Source: Bacillus spongiae (GTDB lineage Bacteria > Bacillota > Bacilli > Bacillales > Bacillaceae_K). Taken from it: a stretch of 64,000 bases of DNA. Positions 56,952 through 64,000 of this stretch are shown piece after piece. The position numbers and the translations under genes are program-made. The notes beneath the pieces were generated by a model, which saw nothing but the letters and a program-made list of their open reading frames with translations, was not told where the DNA came from and did no database searches. The stretch spans positions 124,001 to 188,000 of the forward strand of contig NZ_JBBAXC010000003.1 of the NCBI RefSeq assembly GCF_037120725.1, in the 5' to 3' direction. Every line of letters begins with the position of its first letter. Within the stretch, counting starts at the first letter, position 1.

Positions 56952-58565
56952 ATGATGCAGACTCCTTTGTTATTGACGCAAATGATGGATAGAGCAGAAA
57001 AATATTTTCCAAAGAAAAAAGTAATCTCAAGAACGGAAAGTGGTGTACAATCTTTTACCTATAAGGAGATTGTAGAGCGCACACGAAGGCTTGCGAGTGC
57101 GTTACATCAATTAGGTGTGCAAAAAGGAGATAAAATTGGGACATTAGCATGGAATCACCACAGACATTTGGAAGCATATTTTGCGGTCCCATGTAGTGGA
57201 GCTGTTCTTCATACGATAAATTTTAGATTATCTCCTGAGCATATCATTTATATTATTAATCATGCGGAAGATCGATTTTTGTTAGTAGATGCCGATCTCG
57301 TTCCATTGCTCGAAAAAATAAAGGACAAACTTCGGAACGTTAAAGGTTATATCATTATGACGGATCAAGAAAAAGTTGAAACAAGTCTTTCTCCTGTCTA
57401 TTTTTATGAAGATTTACTAACTGACGGAGATCCAACTTATTCTTTTATAGAAGACTTAGATGAGAATACACCAGCTGGACTTTGCTACACAAGTGCCACG
57501 ACTGGTAATCCGAAAGGTGTTATTTATTCACACCGTGGAATTTTCCTTCATAGTATGGCGCTTGGTTTAGCTGATACTGTAGGAATGTCAGAAAAAGATA
57601 TTGCGATGGCGGTCGTCCCTATGTTTCATGTGAATGCCTGGGGAATGCCATTTGCAAGTATGTGGTTTGGTACGACTCAAGTTTTACCGGGACCATATTT
57701 TACCCCGAAACTTCTAGCAGAGCTTATTCAAGAGTACAAGGTGACTCTCACGGCAGGTGTACCAACTATTTGGTTAGGGTTATTGAAGGAAATCGAAGAA
57801 AATCCTTATGATTTATCTAGCTTACGGGGCGTTTTATGCGGAGGTTCAGCTGCTCCAAGAAGTATGATTGAAGCTTTTGAACAAAAGTATAATATTCCAT
57901 TTCTCCATGCTTACGGCATGACGGAGACGAGTCCAATGGCTCTTATTTCAGTTAGCAATAGTAGTCAAGAGTCGCTTTCAATGGAAGAGAGAATGGATAT
58001 AAAAGCAAAACAAGGAATGCTCGTCCCAGGTCTTGATATGAAAATTGTAGGTAAAGACGGGGAAGTGAAGTGGGATGGAAAAGAAATGGGAGAGCTCGCA
58101 TTAAGAGGACCTTGGATAGCCTCCGAATATTATAATGATGATCGAACGGGCGATGCTTTTCGTGATGGTTGGCTGTATACAGGAGATGTTGTCACAATTG
58201 ATGAGCAAGGATATATCAAAATTGTAGACCGAACGAAGGATCTCATAAAATCCGGAGGAGAATGGATTTCATCTGTCGATTTAGAAAATTCTCTCATGGC
58301 ACATGAAGCTGTCTTTGAAGCGGCTGTGGTTGCGATTCCCCACGAACAGTGGCAGGAAAGGCCAATTGCTTGTGTAGTTCTAAAGGATGGATATCAAGAT
58401 TCTGTCTGTAAGGAAACACTAATGGAATTTCTACGACCGCAGTTTGCTAAATGGTGGCTACCAGATGATATTCTATTTATGAAAGAGATTCCGAAGACCT
58501 CTGTAGGAAAATTTTTAAAACGTGCGTTGCGCGATCAAGTGAAAAATCACCTCAATAAAGTATAA
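56952..58565 (+). CDS. fatty-acyl-CoA ligase (AMP-binding family)
   Basis: A 537-residue acyl-adenylate-forming enzyme. The AMP-binding loop YTSATTGNPKG is at about 178-188. GMTETSP near 323 and YTGD near 416 contact the adenylate, and the catalytic Lys is in KTSVGKFLKR near 521. It is closest to medium/long-chain fatty acid CoA ligases. With the enoyl-CoA hydratase gene 136 bases downstream it suggests a fatty acid activation and beta-oxidation unit, although no acyl-CoA dehydrogenase is present. AAAGGGGAGAG lies 10 bases before two adjacent ATG codons; the first is used. Confidence 0.9.
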   Translation: MMQTPLLLTQMMDRAEKYFPKKKVISRTESGVQSFTYKEIVERTRRLASALHQLGVQKGDKIGTLAWNHHRHLEAYFAVPCSGAVLHTINFRLSPEHIIYIINHAEDRFLLVDADLVPLLEKIKDKLRNVKGYIIMTDQEKVETSLSPVYFYEDLLTDGDPTYSFIEDLDENTPAGLCYTSATTGNPKGVIYSHRGIFLHSMALGLADTVGMSEKDIAMAVVPMFHVNAWGMPFASMWFGTTQVLPGPYFTPKLLAELIQEYKVTLTAGVPTIWLGLLKEIEENPYDLSSLRGVLCGGSAAPRSMIEAFEQKYNIPFLHAYGMTETSPMALISVSNSSQESLSMEERMDIKAKQGMLVPGLDMKIVGKDGEVKWDGKEMGELALRGPWIASEYYNDDRTGDAFRDGWLYTGDVVTIDEQGYIKIVDRTKDLIKSGGEWISSVDLENSLMAHEAVFEAAVVAIPHEQWQERPIACVVLKDGYQDSVCKETLMEFLRPQFAKWWLPDDILFMKEIPKTSVGKFLKRALRDQVKNHLNKV

Positions 58566-58701
58566 TTCGACATAAAAAACATTATTTTTTTAAAAAAGGG
58601 TATAACGCTAAAAAAAAATGAACCACAATTCATTAATTTTGAAAATTTTGTTTATTTACATGTCAATTTAAGCTATTCTTGAATTATGGGAGGGAGAAAT
58701 T

Positions 58702-59496
58702 ATGAAAACAAATTTAGATTATGAAACATTGCACGTCACGCTAGAGGGAATGGTTGCAACAATCGAGTTAAATCGACCAAAGTCGCTTAATGCGATGAAT
58801 ATTTCTTTACTCAGAGAGCTATTAATTTGTTTAAAGGAAGTAAAAAAAGACGATAGTATTAAGGTTTTAATTTTGAAAGGAAAAGGTGGAGCTTTTTCTT
58901 CAGGTGGAGACATCAAAGAAATGCTTGCGATGGCGTCTGAACAACAGTTCCACAGCGTTATGGATATCATTAGTGATATAGCTGTTACCTTATACACAAT
59001 GCCTAAGGTGACTGTAGCTGGGATTCATGGAGCTTCTGCAGGGTTAGGTTTTTCCGTTGCACTAGCATGTGATTACATCATTAGTGAAGAGGATAGTAAG
59101 CTAGCGATGAATTTTATCGGCATTGGCTTAATTCCGGATGGCGGTGGTCATTTCTTCATGGAACAACGCTTAGGAGCAGCAAAAGCAAAGCAATTGATTT
59201 GGAGTGGAAAGGTAATCGGTGGACAAGAAGCACTAATGAAAGGGCTTGTTGACGAAGTTGTAGCGTCAGGTAAATTAGACCAAGCCATTGAGAAGTATAA
59301 AATGATTTGCTTAAACAGTCCACTCCAAGCGATGATAAAAACAAAACAAATTCTTACAGAGAATCACCAATCTACTTTAGAAAAAATGCTAGAAATGGAA
59401 AAAGAAGGTCAATGGATAATGCGAACAACGAAGGACCATAAAGAAGGTGTCCAAGCGTTTATTCAAAAAAGAAAGCCTAATTTTATAGGCGAATAA
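58702..59496 (+). CDS. yhaR: enoyl-CoA hydratase/isomerase family protein
   Basis: A 264-residue crotonase-fold enzyme, in the position of yhaR. The oxyanion-hole strands are GAFSSGGDIKEM near residue 70 and GASAGLGFSVALACD near 110. The catalytic region reads NFIGIGLIPDGGG near 145. The usual second catalytic Glu position has Pro-Asp-Gly, so the exact reaction (hydration or isomerisation) is not certain. GGGAGGG lies 9 bases before the ATG. Follows the acyl-CoA ligase gene and ends at a terminator. Confidence 0.9.
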   Translation: MKTNLDYETLHVTLEGMVATIELNRPKSLNAMNISLLRELLICLKEVKKDDSIKVLILKGKGGAFSSGGDIKEMLAMASEQQFHSVMDIISDIAVTLYTMPKVTVAGIHGASAGLGFSVALACDYIISEEDSKLAMNFIGIGLIPDGGGHFFMEQRLGAAKAKQLIWSGKVIGGQEALMKGLVDEVVASGKLDQAIEKYKMICLNSPLQAMIKTKQILTENHQSTLEKMLEMEKEGQWIMRTTKDHKEGVQAFIQKRKPNFIGE

Positions 59497-59560
59497 TACC
59501 TGATAAGCAAGTATACTTTGTAACATACAATAGGCAATCCCTATTTAGGAATTGACAACG

Positions 59561-59600
59561 AAAAATCTCACAGTAGCTCAGTACTGTGAGATTTTTGAAT
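59561..59600 (+). terminator. terminator of yhaR
   Basis: AAAAATCTCACAGTA (59561-59575) is the exact inverted repeat of TACTGTGAGATTTTT (59582-59596), loop GCTCAG. Confidence 0.9.
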
Positions 59601-59698
59601 CATCTTAAAGCAAGCTTCGGTAAAAAAGCTTGTTATTAGCAGAAGCTCTTTTTACTAGGAAAATAATGACCTAGACATTAGTTCATCACTAAGGGTGT

Positions 59699-59884
59699 TT
59701 ATATGTGAAATAATAATAGCTTGCCAGTAGGAGATGTAAAACGATGAGTTTTCTCAACGTATCCTTTTTCTTCTAAAAGCTTTTCTCCTATTCCTTTTGC
59801 TTCGGAGTCATTTAGAGCTTCAACGCTTTCTTCGAATATTTTTTCACCTGTTTTTTCAAATACGGTTAGTTTATACACTTTCAT
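59699..59884 (-). CDS. yhzC: YhzC-like small protein
   Basis: A 61-residue protein corresponding to YhzC of B. subtilis in size and neighbourhood, starting MKVYKLTVFEKTGEKI. It looks like a small beta-alpha-beta fold, with strands near 3-9, 18-23 and 54-60, and a helix at 26-38. Function unknown. The longer frame extends 62 codons upstream but has no ribosome binding site there; AGGGGCTAGG lies before ATG 59884. It converges on yhaR and is divergent from yhaQ. Confidence 0.8.
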   Translation of the reverse strand: MKVYKLTVFEKTGEKIFEESVEALNDSEAKGIGEKLLEEKGYVEKTHRFTSPTGKLLLFHI

Positions 59885-60063
59885 TATCCTAGCCCCTTTA
59901 TATAAAAAGTGAGTGAATCTACCGTTATTTTTGCATAATTTAGACGATTTGGAAAGGAGAAATTTCGTTTTTAGTTTAAAACACAAAATTGGTAATATTA
60001 CTAGATAATAGAATTTAGCTTTGATATATTCATATAAGAAAAAAGAAAAGGGGGAAGTAGGAG

Positions 60064-60963
60064 ATGACATTAACCATAAACAATGTTACAAAGCAATTCG
60101 GTAGTTTCACAGCTGTTGATGGCTTGTCATTGAGTATTCCAGAGAAAGAGATGTTTGGTTTTTTAGGTGCGAATGGTGCAGGGAAAACGACAACATTTCG
60201 TATGATTCTTGGATTATTAGATGCTACAGAAGGAAAGGTTCTTTGGAATAATGAACCAATTAGTTATGAGACAAGTTCAAAAATTGGTTATTTACCTGAA
60301 GAACGAGGACTTTATCCAAAGATGAAGGTAAAGGAGCAAGTTGTCTATTTAGCAAGGTTGCGTGGAATGGATAAGAAAGCTGCCGAAAAAGAACTGCTTT
60401 ATTGGCTCGATCGCTTTAATGTTCCTGAGTATGCTGAAAAAAAGGTAGAAGACCTCTCTAAAGGCAATCAACAAAAAATTCAATTTATTGCTTCCATTCT
60501 TCATAAACCAGAGCTATTAATTTTAGATGAACCTTTTAGTGGTTTAGATCCAGTAAATGTAGAACTGCTGAAAGATGCAGTCATTGATATTAAAAATCGC
60601 GGGACAACCATTGTGTTTTCTTCACATCGGATGGAGCATGTGGAAGAGTTATGTGAACATTTATGCATCATGCATCACGGTAAGCCGGTTCTTCATGGGA
60701 ATTTGAAAGAAATTAAGCGTTCCTTCGGAAAGAAAAATGTAACAATCCATGCCAATTTTGATTTATCCTTTTTAAAGGACATCCGTGGAGTGGAAAAATA
60801 TCGAGAAAATGCACTTGGGGTACAGATTCAAATAGAAGAAGAAGATATTGCTCAAGACATACTGCAAAATCTTGTAGGTAAGGGCTTTATTACTAAATTT
60901 GAGTTAGAAGAACCTTCTCTAAATGATATTTTTATTGAAAAAGTAGGTGATTCGTATGAATAA
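60064..60963 (+). CDS. yhaQ: YhaQ, ABC transporter ATP-binding protein
   Basis: A 299-residue ATPase of the CcmA/NatA type, the ATPase partner of the YhaP permease. Walker A GANGAGKTT is near residue 38. The signature segment reads LSKGNQQKIQFIASILHKP near 135, Walker B LLILDEPFSGLDP near 153, and the switch His is in FSSHRM near 186. A C-terminal region of about 80 residues is typical of Na+ or drug exporters. GGGGGAAGTAGGAG lies upstream of the ATG. Coupled to yhaP by an 8-base overlap. Confidence 0.93.
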   Translation: MTLTINNVTKQFGSFTAVDGLSLSIPEKEMFGFLGANGAGKTTTFRMILGLLDATEGKVLWNNEPISYETSSKIGYLPEERGLYPKMKVKEQVVYLARLRGMDKKAAEKELLYWLDRFNVPEYAEKKVEDLSKGNQQKIQFIASILHKPELLILDEPFSGLDPVNVELLKDAVIDIKNRGTTIVFSSHRMEHVEELCEHLCIMHHGKPVLHGNLKEIKRSFGKKNVTIHANFDLSFLKDIRGVEKYRENALGVQIQIEEEDIAQDILQNLVGKGFITKFELEEPSLNDIFIEKVGDSYE

Positions 60964-62206
60964 CTTTTGGATTATGATATCTCAAGCATACATAACAAAA
61001 TTTAAATCAAAACAATTTTTAATAACAACCATTATTGTTGCGGCAGGGATTCTATTATTATCAAACTTTGATAAAATAACATCTCTTTTTGACAATGGAG
61101 AAGAAAAAGAAAAAATCGCTGTCTTAGATGATACAAATGAACTATATTCGACGTTTAGTGAAAATGTGAAAGTAATTACCGATGATATTGTTTTAGAGGA
61201 ATCCTCAAGTGATGAAAAAACACTTGAAAATAAAGTAGAGGATGGCGAGTATAGAGGATATTTACTGCTATCCTACGATGACCAGGGTCTTCCACAAGGA
61301 ACGTATAAAGCGGTATCTGTCACCGATTCTGCTGTAGTAAATGACCTTCAACAAAGTCTACAAGCCCTTCGTTCCACATTAGCAGCTCAAAAGCTCGATC
61401 TATCAAGTGAAAATTTAGCAATACTCAATTCGGTTGCGCCTTTTGAAAAGATAGCTTTAGCTGAGGATGCGAAAACGGAAGAGGAATTAAATCAAGCACG
61501 AGGACTTGTTTATGTACTATTGTTTTTTATTTACTTTGCGGTGATCTTATATGCCCAAATGATTGCAATGGATGTAGCCAATGAAAAATCCTCTCGAGTA
61601 ATGGAAATTTTAATTTCCAGTGTATCCCCAGTGCAACAAATGTTTGCAAAAATACTAGGGATAGGTTTACTCGGTTTAACCCAAATGACGATTTGGTTAG
61701 GACTTGGCTATTTTGCTCTCACGAAAGGTGAGAATGGTTTGTCCGGTGGCTTCTTTGAATTTATGGGCTTTTCTAATACCCCACCACAAACCATTATTTA
61801 TGCCATTGTCTTTTTCTTATTAGGGTACTTTTTATATGCGACATTGGCTGCTTTACTAGGTTCATTAGTAAGTAGAGTGGAAGATGTTCAACAAATGTCG
61901 ATGCCGATGATCTTTTTAATCATGATTGGTTTCTTTATTGCCATGTTTGGCCTTTCTAATCCAGAGTCTTCTTTTGTCACTATTACGTCTTACATCCCAT
62001 TCTTTACACCAATGGTCATGTTCCTTCGAATTGGTATGCTAAACATACCTGTTTGGGAAATAGGGCTTTCCATCTCCATTTTAGTTGGTACAATTATTGC
62101 TTTAGCAATATTTGGAGCCAAAGTGTACCGCGGTGGAGTATTAATTTACGGGAAATCAAGTTCCTTAAAAGATATTCGTAAAGCATTACAGCTTACAAAA
62201 AAATAA
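60956..62206 (+). CDS. yhaP: YhaP, ABC exporter permease (NatB-like)
   Basis: A 416-residue permease of the ABC2/NatB family. One membrane segment at the N-terminus (about 20-40) is followed by an external domain of about 130 residues with many acidic residues (EDAKTEEELNQARG). A five-helix membrane domain occupies about 180-400. Family members export Na+, drugs or antimicrobial peptides. The frame opens at GTG 60947, which is inside the ribosome binding site of ATG 60956 (TAGGTGA, spacing 6), so the latter is chosen. Forms one complex with YhaQ. Confidence 0.9.
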   Translation: MNNFWIMISQAYITKFKSKQFLITTIIVAAGILLLSNFDKITSLFDNGEEKEKIAVLDDTNELYSTFSENVKVITDDIVLEESSSDEKTLENKVEDGEYRGYLLLSYDDQGLPQGTYKAVSVTDSAVVNDLQQSLQALRSTLAAQKLDLSSENLAILNSVAPFEKIALAEDAKTEEELNQARGLVYVLLFFIYFAVILYAQMIAMDVANEKSSRVMEILISSVSPVQQMFAKILGIGLLGLTQMTIWLGLGYFALTKGENGLSGGFFEFMGFSNTPPQTIIYAIVFFLLGYFLYATLAALLGSLVSRVEDVQQMSMPMIFLIMIGFFIAMFGLSNPESSFVTITSYIPFFTPMVMFLRIGMLNIPVWEIGLSISILVGTIIALAIFGAKVYRGGVLIYGKSSSLKDIRKALQLTKK

Positions 62207-62719
62207 CTTACCTAAGGTAATGTAGAAATTAAGGTACGATACATAATATGCATGTCAAATATGTATCCTATAGTATCAAATTATTGGCTATCCACCTACA
62301 TTAAAACCAAGCTCAAATTGCTGAACATTTGGCTGAAAAACTTGCAAAAAAAACAGGTTGAAAAGCTGTATTCCACATCACCAAGAACATTAAATACTTC
62401 ATAGAATTACCTCCAAATAACGAGAGTTTTAAGTTTTGGTTGGGTAGTAAGTAATAATAATCAGAATAGGTTAATAACATCAAAAGGGCGCTAACATCTA
62501 ACAGTTAAAGCCCTTTTGTTATTCAGTAAAGAAAAATCGTCAAATTGGAACAGAGCTGAAGAATGGAATGTTTCTAACCATTATGAGTATTTAGTAGGAA
62601 AAGTTGACTAAAACAATTTGAGTTCGATGCCGATTATATTAATAACTATAAAAAACTAAAGAGATTTAGATTATGAGGAATCATAGTGAAATAGTTAAGG
62701 ATAAAGGACGGTGGTTTTA
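62207..62719. other. 513-base intergenic region
   Basis: Holds a terminator (62478-62522). A short frame near 62306-62365, reading NQAQIAEHLAEKLAKKTG before a stop, has no start or ribosome binding site and may be a fragment of a lost gene. Nothing else is supported. Confidence 0.4.
62478..62522 (+). terminator. terminator downstream of yhaQP
   Basis: AAAAGGGC (62482-62489) pairs with GCCCTTTT (62510-62517), and flanking AACATC/GTTATT extends the stem. It lies about 275 bases after yhaP. Confidence 0.65.
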
Positions 62720-63175
62720 TTGAGTAATAATGTTGAAGTAATTAAGCCTAGACAAAAAGCTAATAAAACTAATTTTCTTGAATGTATAATCTTGGATGGT
62801 AAAGCAAGGTTTTTTAAAAGGTATGTATATAAAATATATAGGTCCAAAAATGAAATATATAACAAGAGACATTTATCCTTATTAGAACAGCTAGAAGATG
62901 ATACTCTGGTGATAGCAATAGCAAGGTTAGAATCATTAAGGGCTACTGAAATAGGTATGCTAAGGCATCTTATAGCAATTGTTATAACTATTATTACAGC
63001 CCTTTATCTTTCATTAAATCCAATCATAAACAATGATATAGCTTTGGCTGTCTCACTGATTCTATTTGCAACTAGTGGAATTTACTACTTGGTAAAACAA
63101 AATCGGAAGAAAAAAGAAGCGATGTCATTTCTGAAGAACTTATTAGAACAAATCCAGGTCAATCGGTACAATTAA
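62720..63175 (+). CDS. hypothetical protein with two C-terminal helices
   Basis: A 151-residue protein, not recognised. The first 90 residues are hydrophilic and basic. Two membrane helices follow (about 92-110 and 117-133), and then a short basic tail. The frame opens at GTG 62711, but AAAGGACGGTGG lies before TTG 62720, which is chosen. Weak codon context and no conserved motifs; moderate confidence that it is a gene. A strong terminator follows. Confidence 0.55.
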   Translation: MSNNVEVIKPRQKANKTNFLECIILDGKARFFKRYVYKIYRSKNEIYNKRHLSLLEQLEDDTLVIAIARLESLRATEIGMLRHLIAIVITIITALYLSLNPIINNDIALAVSLILFATSGIYYLVKQNRKKKEAMSFLKNLLEQIQVNRYN

Positions 63176-63183
63176 ATTAATAG

Positions 63184-63220
63184 AAAAAACTACATTTATA
63201 TTATGAATGTAGTTTTTTTA
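63184..63220 (+). terminator. Rho-independent terminator
   Basis: AAAAAACTACATT pairs with AATGTAGTTTTTT around a 9-base loop, with extra T. Confidence 0.88.
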
Positions 63221-63265
63221 TATTAATCCAAATATCTTTTGTTTCACAAGCTCTGGAGCATTACA

Positions 63266-63400
63266 GTGGATTGGTTAAGCAAAAGATTTTTTGGTAAAAG
63301 CTATGCCAGAAGGAAAGGGTTCGGCTACAGAAATGATCGTATATCAATGTATAAGTACAATGGCGGAGGTTATTCAAATTACAGAAGTACTGTCATATAG
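63266..63400 (+). CDS. doubtful 44-residue basic Gly/Tyr/Arg-rich protein
   Basis: A GTG-started frame with CTGGAGC about 9 bases upstream. The product begins MDWLSKRFFGKSYARRKG and ends with a stretch rich in Gly, Tyr and Ser (YKYNGGGYSNYRS). The composition, basic with repeated aromatic and Gly residues, is reminiscent of small spore coat or spore-associated proteins, but no homology is seen. It could be chance. Confidence 0.3.
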   Translation: MDWLSKRFFGKSYARRKGFGYRNDRISMYKYNGGGYSNYRSTVI

Positions 63401-63657
63401 TCAAACGCTGAACTATTCTGCCATCAAAATAACAATTAGGTCCATTTTTACTATCTAATCTCCTGTTTGGAAGCATATTTTTTGAGTAGTTTATTCTCTA
63501 TGTAAAATATGTCCTATTTACGATAAGTAAGCTGAACTTTAATATAAATTCCTATTTGTAGGGAGGATTAATAAAATAAGTGAATTCCTTCTCAGATTTA
63601 GGCTATAATGAAAGAATAAGAGAACGTGTATTCGTGTTTTTAAAGGAGGAGAATAAC

Positions 63658-64000
63658 TTGTCAAGTATTAGATTTATTCATACAGCAGATTTGCATTTAG
63701 ATAGTCCTTTTATAGGTTTGAACTCTCTTCCGAAAGAAGTGTTTCAAAAAATCTATAACAGCACTTTTCGTTCGTTTGAAAGAATTATAGAGAAAGCAAT
63801 CGATCTTGAAGTTGATTTTGTCATTATTAGTGGAGATTTATACGATGGGGAAGACCGAAGCATCAAAGCACAAGCTAGGCTTCAAAAGCAATTACAACGA
63901 TTACATAAAGCATCCATTCCAGTATTTATTATTCATGGTAACCATGATCATTTAGGAGGTAGATGGCATGATCTTCCTTTACCAAACAATGTCCATATTT
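63658..64000 (+). CDS. yhaO: YhaO, SbcD-like metallophosphoesterase (partial)
   Basis: Only the first 114 codons are inside the window. The N-terminal metal-binding motifs of the calcineurin-like phosphoesterase fold are clear: HTADLHLD (about 8-15), ISGDLYD (about 58-64) and HGNHDHL (about 96-102). This matches YhaO, a DNA repair exonuclease subunit of the SbcD/Mre11 type, normally encoded with the YhaN ATPase. It starts at TTG with AAAGGAGGAG about 7 bases upstream. The 3' end is cut by the window edge. Confidence 0.92.
   Translation, partial: MSSIRFIHTADLHLDSPFIGLNSLPKEVFQKIYNSTFRSFERIIEKAIDLEVDFVIISGDLYDGEDRSIKAQARLQKQLQRLHKASIPVFIIHGNHDHLGGRWHDLPLPNNVHI

Larger units (their letters stand above)
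63176..63657. other. 482-base intergenic region before yhaO
   Basis: Contains the terminator at 63184-63220, a doubtful 44-codon frame at 63266-63400, and a TATAAT at 63604-63609 that may be the -10 of yhaO. Its -35 is not clear. Confidence 0.4.

Noticed and set aside
62306-62365. Fragment reading NQAQIAEHLAEKLAKKTG, loosely like the N-terminus of an HU-type protein
   Set aside because: No start codon or ribosome binding site, immediate stop, and similarity too short to mean anything.

Overview
The window comes from a low-GC, endospore-forming Firmicute of the Bacillaceae. It carries spoVR, splA-splB, an alpha/beta small acid-soluble spore protein gene and the yheC/yheD coat-associated family. 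Ribosome binding sites are strong (AGGAGG type), TTG and GTG starts are frequent, and Rho-independent terminators are plentiful. Gene content and order follow the Bacillus subtilis yhc-yhd-yhe-yha chromosomal region: pgcA, yhcY-yhcZ, azr (yhdA), yhdB and spoVR; then bmrCD (yheI-yheH) and yheG; then sspB-like, yheE, yheD/yheC, yheB and yheA; then yhaX, hemZ, yhaR, yhzC, yhaQ, yhaP and yhaO, the last cut by the window end. The piece is therefore chromosomal and broadly collinear with B. subtilis, with several insertions. No rRNA, tRNA, CRISPR array, prophage or intact insertion sequence was seen.

Layout. 1-10 kb: a degraded thioesterase-like remnant, a DUF1189 membrane protein, phosphoglucomutase, a short-chain dehydrogenase, a GAF-type two-component system with an azoreductase, a secreted Cys/His protein, and spoVR behind a recognisable sigma-E promoter. 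10-20 kb: accessory transport and stress genes (DoxX, SulP, universal stress protein, chromate transporter, aldo/keto reductase), splAB, and an MFS exporter. 20-29 kb: the BmrC/BmrD heterodimeric multidrug ABC exporter preceded by an apparent ribosome-controlled transcription attenuator, then yheG, the tcyABC cystine importer and fumarase. 29-39 kb: a spore protein, an MsmX-type ATPase with a PucR-family regulator, four tandem YheC/D ATP-grasp genes, yheB and yheA.

39.5-54 kb is the most accessory part. It holds a divergent class II lysyl-tRNA synthetase under a T-box riboswitch, a secreted beta/gamma-crystallin protein with four calcium motifs, the wreck of a BaiN/YhiN-type flavoprotein gene, and a vanadium-haloperoxidase-like protein. 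It also holds a padR-vanZ-vanZ operon, a GNAT, a frameshifted DUF218 gene, a possible NlpC-like protein, an aminoglycoside-phosphotransferase-family kinase, an isochorismatase-family hydrolase behind an MhqR-like operator, a NUDIX hydrolase and an MFS permease. 54-64 kb returns to the yha backbone: a HAD-like protein without its catalytic Asp, hemZ, acyl-CoA ligase plus enoyl-CoA hydratase, the YhaQP ABC exporter, and the start of the YhaO nuclease.

The most notable regulatory elements are the peptide-coding attenuator before bmrCD, the lysS T-box, the consensus promoter and inverted-repeat operator before the isochorismatase gene, and the sigma-E promoter of spoVR. Several starts were moved from the longest open frame to an internal codon because the Shine-Dalgarno sequence or family length requires it; these cases are stated in each entry.
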